DNA of 48,149 bases, from the NCBI GenBank assembly GCA_016281015.1, contig JAEEHS010000053.1, positions 1 to 48,149 of the forward strand, given 5' to 3'. Below the pieces are notes generated by a model that ran no database searches, had not been told where the DNA came from, and saw nothing but the letters and a program-made list of their open reading frames with translations. The DNA is from Bacteroidales bacterium (GTDB taxonomy: Bacteria; Bacteroidota; Bacteroidia; Bacteroidales; UBA932). Both the position numbers and the translations under genes were made by a program. Numbering within the stretch: position 1 is the stretch's first letter; the number at the start of each line of letters is the position of its first letter. Below are positions 34,171 through 43,348 of the stretch, one piece after another.

Positions 34171-35985
34171 ATGAAAAAGATATTTAACCTGATTGCTCTG
34201 GCAGCATCACTCCTTGTGGCGGCTCCTTCTTGTGACCTGATCCTGGACCAGGAATCTCCGTCCGCCTATGATCCTGCCACCGTCTATTCGAACTACACCC
34301 TGGCGGAAGGAACCATTTTCGGTATCACGGAAGCATTCTGCGAAGTGAACTCTTATCGCGGCCGTTTCCTGCCGTGGTATGGTTTCAATACGGATATCGA
34401 ATGGTACAATACGTTCAAGCCCGGCGACGGAAAGACGGATATCGCATCCTATAACTGCCTCCCCAACAATGGACAGCTGAACCTTTCCAACGGACCCTTC
34501 CCGCTGATGTATACGGCCATTGAACGGGCCAACCTGGTGATCGAAGGTCTCCGGAAGTACGGCTCCGTTGCGCAGAAACCCGACATGGCCTACCTGCTCG
34601 GTGAGGCCCTGACCCTCCGCGCGATGGTCTATTATGACCTGATCAAGGCCTGGGGCGATGTCCCGGCCCGTTTCGCTCCGGTTTCGGCCGAGACGATTTA
34701 TGTCCCGAAATCCAGCCGTGACGTGATCTTCAACCAGATTCTCGCGGACCTGGACGAGGCGATTGCATATCTCCCGTATCCGGGTGCGACGGCGGCCACT
34801 TCCCGTGCCGACCGGATCAACAAGGTTTTCGCCGAGGGCCTGTTCGCCCGTATCGGTCTTGCCGCCTCCGGCTATGCCCTCCGTCCGGAAGATGGAAAGG
34901 TCGGCACCGGTGATCCGGGTGAGGTCCGTCTCTCTTCCGATCCGGCCCTCGCCAAGGATAAACTGTATCCCCGGATCCAGGCGCATCTGAACGATGCCAT
35001 CGGAAAGGCCGGCCTGGAGGACTTCGCCGCTTACTGGAAAGCGTTCAACAACAGCGAACACATGACGGCCGGACCTGCCAATGAAACCCTCTATGTCATC
35101 CCCTTCGGGGCTGGCCGGGGCCGTTGGAATTTCACCTTCGCGGTCTCTTCGGCCAAGTCGACGTATACGGCGGGTGTGGACCGTGGCGGCGACGCCGGTC
35201 CGCTTCCCACGGTGTATTTCATGTATGACGAGAAGGATGTCCGCCGGGATGTGACCTGCGCCAACTATCAGTGGACCAAGGACAATGAACTGGAACTTGC
35301 CGGTATTTCCAAGTGGTATTTCGGCAAGTATCGTTTCGACCAGATGAAGGCGAACCCGTACACCGGTGGCAATGACGACGGCATCAAGCCGGTTGTGATG
35401 CGCTATGCCGATATCCTGCTGATGGCCGCCGAGGTCGAGAATGAACTCGGCAACCTTCCTCTTGCCAAGAATTATCTCAAGCAGATTCGCCAGCGGGCCT
35501 ATGCGGGAGACGAAGATGCGGCTGAAACCTATGTCAATTCCATTGCGAACAAGCAGGACATGTTCGACGCCATCGTCGAAGAACGTGCCCTCGAGTTCTG
35601 CGGCGAGTTCCTCCGCAAGGGTGACCTGATCCGTTGGAACCTGCTGAAGACCAAGCTGGATGAAGCCATTGCTGAAATGAAAGACCTTCGCGGCCTGACG
35701 GGCAATTACGGCACCCTGAGCGGTGATGTGTACTATACCGTTGATGAGGAGGACGAAGGCCGTCTCAGCCTGGTATTCTTCAAGGACGGTGCGGACGCTC
35801 CTTCCGGATATACGCTCGAAGCCGGCTATGTCAACAAATACGATGACGCCAAGAGCACGGGCTTCTACACCGAGCGGATCAATGGGCTTTATACCCGTGA
35901 CCCGGAGCAGTATATGTTCTGGCCGATGTTCAACGACACGATGTCCAACAGCCAGGGCCTGATCAAGAACGACTATGGCTATTAA
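34171..35985 (+). CDS. susD: SusD/RagB-family surface glycan-binding lipoprotein
   Basis: About 604 residues, with signal and lipobox VAAPSC (Cys17). The SusD/RagB fold shows the usual blocks: DLILDQESPSAYDP at the N-terminus, LGEALTLRAMVYYDLIKAWGDVP (TPR core), RDVIFNQILADLDEAIAYLP, VVMRYADILLMAAEVENELG, and AIVEERALEFCGEFLRKGDL at the C-terminal side. It acts as the lid of the SusC importer and binds oligosaccharide. The frame can begin at GTG 34165, but ATG 34171 gives a standard lipoprotein signal and leaves a 12-nt gap after susC. It sits between susC and the three-module lipoprotein gene in the presumed pectin operon. Confidence 0.92.
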   Translation: MKKIFNLIALAASLLVAAPSCDLILDQESPSAYDPATVYSNYTLAEGTIFGITEAFCEVNSYRGRFLPWYGFNTDIEWYNTFKPGDGKTDIASYNCLPNNGQLNLSNGPFPLMYTAIERANLVIEGLRKYGSVAQKPDMAYLLGEALTLRAMVYYDLIKAWGDVPARFAPVSAETIYVPKSSRDVIFNQILADLDEAIAYLPYPGATAATSRADRINKVFAEGLFARIGLAASGYALRPEDGKVGTGDPGEVRLSSDPALAKDKLYPRIQAHLNDAIGKAGLEDFAAYWKAFNNSEHMTAGPANETLYVIPFGAGRGRWNFTFAVSSAKSTYTAGVDRGGDAGPLPTVYFMYDEKDVRRDVTCANYQWTKDNELELAGISKWYFGKYRFDQMKANPYTGGNDDGIKPVVMRYADILLMAAEVENELGNLPLAKNYLKQIRQRAYAGDEDAAETYVNSIANKQDMFDAIVEERALEFCGEFLRKGDLIRWNLLKTKLDEAIAEMKDLRGLTGNYGTLSGDVYYTVDEEDEGRLSLVFFKDGADAPSGYTLEAGYVNKYDDAKSTGFYTERINGLYTRDPEQYMFWPMFNDTMSNSQGLIKNDYGY

Positions 35986-35998
35986 TATGCAAAGCACT

Positions 35999-38900
35999 AT
36001 GAAGTATCACAATATCATTAAAACCGTACTCCTGGGACTCTTGACCCTGTCCATGGCGGCCGGCTGCACCCGTGAGAAATTCGAAGAAATCACGGAGCTC
36101 AGCCTGAAGCGCTGCCTGGAGCCGCTGAATCTGCGGTCCAAGACCAACAGCCGGCTGGGCAATGTCGTGACCTTCTCCTGGGATGTAAACAAGGATGCCG
36201 ACTCCTATACGCTGGAAGCCTATACGGACGAGGCGATGACCTCGCTTAGCTTTACTGAAGAACTGACGCCCGATCAGGTTCCTTATGACAAGACCCTGGA
36301 CCCGGACCTCACCCTGTACTGCCGCGTAAAAGCCAACAGCAGCAAGCGGGAGTCTTCTTCCTGGGCCGTTTTCCCTTCCAAGGTGGAAACCTTTGCCGTG
36401 AAGGATAACCTCTTCCTCGAAGTGACGGCAAAAACCAAGAACAGCGTCTCTCTGGCCTGGTCCAAGGATGTGGAGGACTACAAGGAAGTCGACCATATCG
36501 AGTATGGAGCTCCGGGCGCCAAAGAGCGCAAGAGCTACCAACTCTCGGCGGCTGAAATCGATGCCGCCGCTGCGATCGTCAGCGGAGAGGGCGAAAACGC
36601 CCTTGAGCCGGGAAAAGAGTACGAACTGATTCTTTTCTACAAGACCGCCCGCCGCGGCCAGGTCAATGTCTGGACCAATGTCGATCCCGCCGAAATGACG
36701 GAAGTCTCGTCGGTGGCCGCCCTCCAGAACGCCCTCGCTACGGAAGGTGCGAAGATTTACCTGAAACTGGAAGGATCCCCGTATCTGATCAAGACCCAGA
36801 GCGTGTCCAAGCCGGTCTCCATCTACGGTGAAAGCGCCGCTGACGGGACCCAGCCGATCATCCAGGGTGAACTGGAATTCCGTGCCCCGCTCACCAAGGG
36901 CTCCTGGCTCTTCCAGGATGTTACTTTCGACGGCGTGGAGGAAACCTACGGCTTCCTCATTCAGCTGGACAAGGCCAAGAAGGATTTCGCCGAGGCTTCC
37001 GCGCAGTTTGAGAACATCACGTTCCGTAACTGCTACATCACCTCCTTCAGCAAGGGTCTCATCTATGAATGGGACCAGACCTATGATGCCGGTGAACTGA
37101 CCTTTGACAGCTGCTATATGGTCAATATCAACACCAATATGAACGGTGGCGATGTCATGGACCTTCGCAAAGCTTCCAAGTTCGGAAAGATCAGCTTCGT
37201 CAACAATACCATTTTCGGTGGTGGCCGTACCTGGCTGCGGGTGGATGCGAATCCTTCGATCGAGTCGTTTGTGTTTGAAAACAACACCGTCAACGCGACC
37301 GGATTTGCCTACAATGAGGGCAGTTACAGCATGGGATTCTTCGGATTCCAGTCGGTTCCCGGATCCTTCGTCTTCCGGAATAACTTGCTGCTGAACATGC
37401 CGGCGGACAGCCGCTTCGGCTCCGACAAGGCCAACTACAAGTATGCCGGAGACCTCGGCCTGACGGCAGCGGACAACTATTACTACAATGTTCCTGCGAC
37501 CTATTTCTCCGACAATTATGCTCCGTCGAAACTGGGTTTGAAGAAACTCAACGTCGATCCTTGCTACAACTCCAAGGGCGGTTACTTCAACCTGGATCCG
37601 GATTCGGAGATTGCGGGACGGGGCATCGGTGCTTCCCGCTGGTGGACGCCCTATGTGGAGAAGGAAGAAGACCTGACGCTGAATGCGCTCACCGGTTCCA
37701 AGACCTGGAACTTCGCTGACGCGGCGCTCTTTACCGAGAAGATCAAACGGGAAATGGTCCGTGACGGTCTGTATATCAATGCGAGCGACAATTATGTCTT
37801 CTCTGCGGCGGAAGGCGCCCTCGGCTTCGGCCAGGCGAGCTCCGTCAACAAGAAGAACCTCCCGCTCGAGGGCTACCTAGCCTTCAAGGTCAATACGCCG
37901 GGCTCCGTCCTCGTGAAAGTTTCCGATCCGGAAGGCAAGGGTGCCCATATCCTGGTGGGTGCCGGTCCTGCTGACCGCTCTTCGGTGGCCATCAAGGGCG
38001 GCGCCTCTGCCCTGACGGACCTCAACAGTGTCCAGAAGATCCTTCTGAGAGGAATCACGGAAGAGTCGCTGGTCTATGTCTGGGCCGACGGTCCCGTCTC
38101 TCTGGAGAAGCTGGCCTGGTCCACCGATGTGACGCCGGTCAATACGGCCCTCGCCGCTCCGGCTCCGGTCGCGGAACCTGCGACCGTTACCGCCCGCGAG
38201 ACGACCCCGGTCGTCCTCAACTGGGAGGCGGTTCCGGGCGCCGGCAGCTATTCGGTGATCTTCAGCGGAAAGACCTATACTGTCGAAGAAACGACTTATA
38301 CGATTCCCGGCGGTACGGTGTCCATGCTGGATCCGGGCAGCTACCGGGTCGAAGTCTATGCCAATCCTTCCGCGGAAGATATTTACAATACGGAATCCGA
38401 AGCCGGTGTGGCGGCTTTCGCGGTCCTTTCCGCCGGTGGTGACCAGGGAGGTGTTCTCGTTGTAAAGAACGTGGACGAACTGAACAATGCCATTCTGGCC
38501 GGCAAGAGCGAAATTGCCCTGGCTCCCGGTACCTATGACCTGGGTCTCAGGGATTCCGATGCCGACGGCAATCCCGATGGTTCCCCTGTCCTGAAAGTCA
38601 CCGCTCCGCTCAGCCTGACCGGCCAGGACGGTGCCACGATTCTCGGCGCCTTCAAACTCAGCGGCGAAGTCGGAACCTTCTCGCTGAAGAACCTCTCCGT
38701 TGATGCCAAGGCATCGAAGACGGATGACGCCGGAGGTCTCAAGCCCGATCTGGAAGCCCAGGGCATTCTCATCGATCTGGATAACAGCGATGGCGTGAAG
38801 GCCGATGCGGTGGAAGTCGAGAACGTTGTGATCCGCAATTTCGCCAAGAGTGTGATCTATGCTTCCAATACGGCTGACAAGTTTGATATTGCCAAGGTGC

Positions 38901-40375
38901 TGTTCAAAGGCCTGGAAGTGTATGATATGGGTGCGGGCCAGGGCGTGTTTGACCTCAGACACGGTAAGTATGGAACCTTCACGCTGGAAGAGTCGACCGT
39001 CGTTGGTGGCCGCGACTTCCTCCGGGTGGACAAGACCTGCGTGCTGGATGGACTCTATATCCGCCGCAATACGCTGTACCAGCTGAACGACAGCGGTAAC
39101 GGAAACGGAATCTTCTTTGCGCGTACGCAGCCTTCGACGGCTTATGTGGTGTCTTATAACATGATCGCCGCCGTCACGAATTCTGTCGCTGCAAAGGTTG
39201 ACGCCAGTCTGGTCAAGCCTGCCTTCTCGCACAACTTCTATTACAGCATCAACGACAAGTTCTACACGGGCGGCCTGACCAAGGAGGAAACCCTTACCGG
39301 TAATGGTGTCATCCTCAGCGAGGATCCGTTCAAGGATGCCGCTTCCGGTGACTTCACCTTGGTGAATGCCCTGGCCCAGAGTTGCGGTGTCGGTGCTCCG
39401 AAGTGGAATCCCGCCGCGGATACGGCGCCTGCAAGTAGCTTCAAGGTCGAGAATGCAGAACAGTTCGCTTCTGCCATCGAGGCCGGAAAGACCGACATCC
39501 TCTTCGCTGCCGGAGAGTACACGCTCAACACCGTCTCCCTGACGGCCAATATGCACCTCAGGGGAGAAAAGGGTGCCATCCTGAACATCCTTCAGTTTGA
39601 CATCCCGGCTTCGACCGAGCCGATGGGCTCCCTCGTCATTGAGAACCTCTCCATCCGTTCCCGTGCGACGAACGATGCCGGAGATGCCGTTTCCAACAAC
39701 CTGATCAATGTTGCTACCGCCTTCTCCGCCGATCGGCTGATTGTCCGCAATTGTTCTGTCGACGGGGTCAAGAAGAGCCTCATTTACGGCAACGGTGACG
39801 ATGCCAAGTTCGGCGCCGTGGTCTTCAGCAACCTGCTTGTAACGAACCAGGGTACAGGCCAGGGCGTGTTCGATTTCCGCAAGGGCGAATACGGAACCAT
39901 TACGGTGGAGGATTGCACCGTCAAGGGCGGCCGTGACTGCTTCCGCGTAGACGCCAATGTGAAGAACGATGTCCTGAATGTAACCAACAACCTTTTCGAC
40001 GCCCCTGCGCCGAACGGGAATGGGGTGTTCTATCTCCGCAGTACGCAGAACTCGGTCTACCGGATTACCAACAACCTCTTCATCAATATGACCGAGGGAA
40101 CCAATATCTTCGGTAAGAAAGATACGAACTCGAAGACTCCGACCCAGGTCTCCAACAATCACTTCTTCAATCTGAAGGATGGTTTCTGGGGCGGTATTAT
40201 TGATGAGGCAGCCGGTACGGCCGGTGGCGGCAGCGTCCTGGCCGCGGATCCTTGTGCGGATGCTGCCAACGGGGACTATACCCTGACGGACGAAGCCTTG
40301 AAGAAGGCCGATGTCGGTCCGGCCCGCTGGAATCCGATGTCCGGTCAGCTCCGTGTCAAACGGGGCCGCAGGTAA
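35999..40375 (+). CDS. Large lipoprotein with three related beta-helix modules (DUF4957/DUF5123-like), putative pectin-binding surface protein
   Basis: About 1,458 residues; lipobox SMAAGC. Two fibronectin III-like domains (about residues 30-235) are followed by module A (236-545), a beta-sandwich resembling a carbohydrate-binding module (560-710), another FN3-like domain (715-815), module B (820-1139) and module C (1149-1451). The three modules are clearly related: each begins with a helix plus AG-K-x-I-like strand (AIEAGKTDILFAAGEYTL), has pectate-lyase-like strand ladders, and shares the signature D-x-R-K-x(4-5)-G ... GGR-x-x-x-RVD (D388/R410-D416, D985/R1005-D1011, D1292/R1312-D1318); each ends in G-x-x-x-W-x-P or similar. 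I see no lyase catalytic site. By position behind susD it should be a surface glycan-binding protein. ATGs at 35975 and 35987 are alternative starts. Confidence 0.75.
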   Translation: MKYHNIIKTVLLGLLTLSMAAGCTREKFEEITELSLKRCLEPLNLRSKTNSRLGNVVTFSWDVNKDADSYTLEAYTDEAMTSLSFTEELTPDQVPYDKTLDPDLTLYCRVKANSSKRESSSWAVFPSKVETFAVKDNLFLEVTAKTKNSVSLAWSKDVEDYKEVDHIEYGAPGAKERKSYQLSAAEIDAAAAIVSGEGENALEPGKEYELILFYKTARRGQVNVWTNVDPAEMTEVSSVAALQNALATEGAKIYLKLEGSPYLIKTQSVSKPVSIYGESAADGTQPIIQGELEFRAPLTKGSWLFQDVTFDGVEETYGFLIQLDKAKKDFAEASAQFENITFRNCYITSFSKGLIYEWDQTYDAGELTFDSCYMVNINTNMNGGDVMDLRKASKFGKISFVNNTIFGGGRTWLRVDANPSIESFVFENNTVNATGFAYNEGSYSMGFFGFQSVPGSFVFRNNLLLNMPADSRFGSDKANYKYAGDLGLTAADNYYYNVPATYFSDNYAPSKLGLKKLNVDPCYNSKGGYFNLDPDSEIAGRGIGASRWWTPYVEKEEDLTLNALTGSKTWNFADAALFTEKIKREMVRDGLYINASDNYVFSAAEGALGFGQASSVNKKNLPLEGYLAFKVNTPGSVLVKVSDPEGKGAHILVGAGPADRSSVAIKGGASALTDLNSVQKILLRGITEESLVYVWADGPVSLEKLAWSTDVTPVNTALAAPAPVAEPATVTARETTPVVLNWEAVPGAGSYSVIFSGKTYTVEETTYTIPGGTVSMLDPGSYRVEVYANPSAEDIYNTESEAGVAAFAVLSAGGDQGGVLVVKNVDELNNAILAGKSEIALAPGTYDLGLRDSDADGNPDGSPVLKVTAPLSLTGQDGATILGAFKLSGEVGTFSLKNLSVDAKASKTDDAGGLKPDLEAQGILIDLDNSDGVKADAVEVENVVIRNFAKSVIYASNTADKFDIAKVLFKGLEVYDMGAGQGVFDLRHGKYGTFTLEESTVVGGRDFLRVDKTCVLDGLYIRRNTLYQLNDSGNGNGIFFARTQPSTAYVVSYNMIAAVTNSVAAKVDASLVKPAFSHNFYYSINDKFYTGGLTKEETLTGNGVILSEDPFKDAASGDFTLVNALAQSCGVGAPKWNPAADTAPASSFKVENAEQFASAIEAGKTDILFAAGEYTLNTVSLTANMHLRGEKGAILNILQFDIPASTEPMGSLVIENLSIRSRATNDAGDAVSNNLINVATAFSADRLIVRNCSVDGVKKSLIYGNGDDAKFGAVVFSNLLVTNQGTGQGVFDFRKGEYGTITVEDCTVKGGRDCFRVDANVKNDVLNVTNNLFDAPAPNGNGVFYLRSTQNSVYRITNNLFINMTEGTNIFGKKDTNSKTPTQVSNNHFFNLKDGFWGGIIDEAAGTAGGGSVLAADPCADAANGDYTLTDEALKKADVGPARWNPMSGQLRVKRGRR

Positions 40376-40390
40376 TCTCTACATCCAAGG

Positions 40391-40414
40391 GAGCCGGGGG
40401 TGATACCCCGACTC
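40391..40414 (+). other. RNA hairpin between the surface-protein part and the uxa part of the pectin operon
   Basis: GAGCCGGGG, loop GTGATA, CCCCGACTC: a nine-pair stem with one C-A mismatch. No T-run follows, so it is a poor terminator; it could halt a fraction of transcripts, protect the upstream RNA from decay, or affect translation of uxaC 30 nt downstream. Confidence 0.45.
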
Positions 40415-40443
40415 TCTTCCAAATCATAAAACACAAACATACC

Positions 40444-41859
40444 ATGTCTTTTATCAACGAAAATTTCATGCTCTCCAATGATACGGCGCGTATGCTGTAC
40501 CATGAGCACGCATCCAAGATGCCCATCATCGACTACCACTGCCACCTCGTGCCGCAGCAGATTGCCGAGAACATCCGTTTCCGGGACATCACGCAGCTCT
40601 GGCTGGTGGACGGTCATTATGGCGACCACTACAAGTGGAGAGCCATGCGGGCGAACGGCGTGAGCGAAGAGTACCTGACCGGCGGCACGAAGACCGCCTG
40701 GGAAACCTTTGAGAAATGGGCCGAGACGGTACCCTATACGATGCGCAACCCCCTGTATCACTGGACCCATCTGGAGCTGAGCCGCGTCTTCGGCATCGAC
40801 AAGCTGCTGAGCCCGGCGACGGCGCGTGAAATTTTCGACGAATGTAACGAGAAACTCGGGAAAGAAGAGTTCCGGGGCCAGAGTCTCATCCGCCGCTTCA
40901 ACGTCGAGGTCGTCTGCACCACCGACGACCCGGCCGACGATTTGCGCTGGCACAAGATGATCGCCGCCAATCCTTTCGGCACCCGGGTCATTCCGGCCTG
41001 GCGTCCGGACAAGGCGATGGCCATCGAGGACCCCAAGTCCTACAAGGAGTACCTGAAGAAACTCGGCGAGGCCGCCGGAATGGAGATTGACTCCTACGCC
41101 GACCTGATCGAAGCCCTTGAGAGGCGTCACGATTTCTTCGCAGCGATGGGATGCCGTCTCTCCGACCACGGGCTTGAAACCTTCTATGCCGCCGATTACA
41201 AGCAGATCGAGATCGAGGCCATCTTCAAGATGGTCCTGCTCGGCCGCCGGGTTTCCGAACTCGAACTCAACAAGTTCCGCAGCGCTTTTCTGCACGATAT
41301 GGCCGTCATGGACGCCCGGGCCGGATGGGCCCAGCAGTTCCATGTCGGGGCCATCCGGAATAACAATTCCAAGATGTTCGGCCTGATCGGTCCGGATACG
41401 GGCTATGACGCCATCCACGACCTGCCGACGGCCGCCGCCGGCCACAAATTCTTCGACCGGCTGGCCGCAGAAGACGCGCTGGCCAAGACCATCCTCTACT
41501 GCCTCAATCCGAAGGACAACGAGGTCATGATGACGATGGCCTATACCTTCAACGACGGGACCTTCCCCGGCAAGATGCAGTTCGGCTCGGGCTGGTGGTT
41601 CCTCGACCAGGAAGTCGGCATGCGCCGCCAGATGGACGCGCTCAGCGTGCTGGGTCTGCTGTCCCGCTTCGTCGGCATGCTCACGGACAGCCGCAGCTTC
41701 ATTTCCTACCCGCGCCACGAGTACTTCCGCAGGATCCTCTGCGATGTCATCGGTACCGATGTCGAAAACGGCAAACTGCCCGCTTCTGAAATCGAGTGGA
41801 TCGGCAAGATGGTCGAAGATATCTGCTATAACAACGCCAAGAATTATTTCCGGTTCTGA
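40444..41859 (+). CDS. uxaC: Uronate isomerase
   Basis: About 471 residues, the usual length of UxaC. It isomerises D-galacturonate to D-tagaturonate (and glucuronate to fructuronate) in the cytoplasm. Recognised from PIIDYHCHLVPQQIAEN with the metal-type HxH, DITQLWLVDGHYGDHYKWR, VVCTTDDPADDLRWH, VIPAWRPDKAM, and GWWFLDQEVGMRRQMDALS near the C-terminus, all typical of the family. An open frame extends upstream into the preceding gene, but ATG 40444 gives the conserved N-terminus MSFINENFMLSNDTA. First gene of the catabolic part, 68 nt after the surface lipoprotein gene; its TGA overlaps the uxaA start by one base (TGATG). Confidence 0.95.
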   Translation: MSFINENFMLSNDTARMLYHEHASKMPIIDYHCHLVPQQIAENIRFRDITQLWLVDGHYGDHYKWRAMRANGVSEEYLTGGTKTAWETFEKWAETVPYTMRNPLYHWTHLELSRVFGIDKLLSPATAREIFDECNEKLGKEEFRGQSLIRRFNVEVVCTTDDPADDLRWHKMIAANPFGTRVIPAWRPDKAMAIEDPKSYKEYLKKLGEAAGMEIDSYADLIEALERRHDFFAAMGCRLSDHGLETFYAADYKQIEIEAIFKMVLLGRRVSELELNKFRSAFLHDMAVMDARAGWAQQFHVGAIRNNNSKMFGLIGPDTGYDAIHDLPTAAAGHKFFDRLAAEDALAKTILYCLNPKDNEVMMTMAYTFNDGTFPGKMQFGSGWWFLDQEVGMRRQMDALSVLGLLSRFVGMLTDSRSFISYPRHEYFRRILCDVIGTDVENGKLPASEIEWIGKMVEDICYNNAKNYFRF

Positions 41860-43337
41860 TGAGATACATTATAATCAACCCTGCGGACAATGTCGCCGTG
41901 GCGCTGGACGACCTCGTCAAGGGCGAGAGGGTCGAAGGCGTTGCGCTTCAGATGGATATTCCGCGCGGGCATAAAATCGTCCTGCGGGACCTTGCGGAAG
42001 GAGAGGACGTCATCAAGTACGGCTTCCCGATCGGGCATGTCACCCGGGCGGCCGCGGCCGGCACGATGGTGGACCATTCCTGCATCAAGACGAATCTGGA
42101 AGGACTGCTGGAGTACAAATACGAGCCGTCGCTCGTCGAAATTGCACCTTCTTCCGAACGGCGGACCTTCAGAGGATTCCGTCGGGCGGACGGACAAGTC
42201 GGCGTGCGGAACCAGATCTGGGTGATTCCGACGGTGGGCTGCGTAAACGGCATCTGTGAAGAGATCGTAAAGCGTTTCCGCGCTGAGATTGCAGGCCATG
42301 AGGGTTCGGTTGACGCCGTTGTCGCCTTCCCGCACAATTATGGCTGCTCTCAGCTGGGCGGAGACCATGAAAACACGCGGACGGTCCTCGCTGACATGGT
42401 CCATCACCCCAATGCCGGCGGTGTGCTGGTCGTTTCGCTCGGCTGCGAGAACAACCAGCTGGACGCTTTCCGGGAGTTGGTGGGACCGGTGGACGAGACG
42501 CGCGTGAAGATGTTCAAGACCCAGGCGGTAAAAGACGAGATTGAATATGGACTGGAGCAGCTCCGCTCCATCTTCGCCGTCGCTTCGAAAGATGTCCGGG
42601 AGGAGGTCCCGGTCAGCGAACTTCGCGTCGGACTCAAGTGCGGCGGCTCGGACGGTCTGAGCGGCATCACGGCCAACCCGCTGCTGGGCGTCTTTTCCGA
42701 CTGGATCGTGGCCCAGGGAGGGACGACCGTGCTGACCGAGGTCCCGGAAATGTTCGGGGCGGAGACCATTCTGATGAACCGCTGCCAGGACCGGGCGACC
42801 TTCGACAAGACCGTTTCCCTGATCAATGATTTCAAGGAATATTTCATGAAGCAGGGCATGCCCGTGTATGAGAATCCCTCTCCGGGCAACAAGGCGGGCG
42901 GTATCTCGACCCTGGAGGAAAAATCGCTCGGATGTACGCAAAAATGCGGCAAGTCCATTGTCCGCGGCGTGCTCCGCTACGGTGAGCGCTTGCGCAGTAA
43001 GGGGTTGAACCTGCTGAGCGCCCCGGGTAACGACCTCGTGGCCTCGACGGCGCTGGCTTCTTCCGGCTGTCAGATCGTCCTGTTCACGACGGGGCGCGGG
43101 ACCCCCTTCGGGAGTTTTGTCCCGACGATGAAGATTTCGACCAATACCCCGCTGGCGGAAAACAAGCCCGGCTGGATTGACTTCAATGCCGGTGTCCTCG
43201 CCCAGGATGAAACCATGGATACGGTTGCGGCGCGTTTCCGGGACTATGTCCTTTCGGTCGCTTCCGGTGAAACGGTCAACAACGAAAAGAACGGCTACCG
43301 GGAGATCGCAATATTTAAAACAGGAGTAACTTTGTAA
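41859..43337 (+). CDS. uxaA: Altronate dehydratase
   Basis: A 492-residue cytoplasmic enzyme that removes water from D-altronate to give KDG, step three of the galacturonate isomerase pathway. The N-terminal SAF-type domain (about 1-95: ALQMDIPRGHKIVLRDLAEG) and the large C-terminal galactarate/altronate dehydratase domain are both present: GVRNQIWVIPTVGCVNG, AFPHNYGCSQLGGDHENT, GLKCGGSDGLSGITANPLLG and ASSGCQIVLFTTGRGTPFGS. The length matches single-chain UxaA. Translation is probably coupled to uxaC through the TGATG overlap, and uxaB follows after 11 nt. Confidence 0.95.
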   Translation: MRYIIINPADNVAVALDDLVKGERVEGVALQMDIPRGHKIVLRDLAEGEDVIKYGFPIGHVTRAAAAGTMVDHSCIKTNLEGLLEYKYEPSLVEIAPSSERRTFRGFRRADGQVGVRNQIWVIPTVGCVNGICEEIVKRFRAEIAGHEGSVDAVVAFPHNYGCSQLGGDHENTRTVLADMVHHPNAGGVLVVSLGCENNQLDAFRELVGPVDETRVKMFKTQAVKDEIEYGLEQLRSIFAVASKDVREEVPVSELRVGLKCGGSDGLSGITANPLLGVFSDWIVAQGGTTVLTEVPEMFGAETILMNRCQDRATFDKTVSLINDFKEYFMKQGMPVYENPSPGNKAGGISTLEEKSLGCTQKCGKSIVRGVLRYGERLRSKGLNLLSAPGNDLVASTALASSGCQIVLFTTGRGTPFGSFVPTMKISTNTPLAENKPGWIDFNAGVLAQDETMDTVAARFRDYVLSVASGETVNNEKNGYREIAIFKTGVTL

Positions 43338-43348
43338 TATTCAATCAT

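Noticed and set aside
40252..40443. Longer N-terminus for UxaC reaching into the preceding gene
   Set aside because: The conserved UxaC N-terminus starts at 40444 and the upstream frame is the shadow of the preceding gene's end plus the hairpin.
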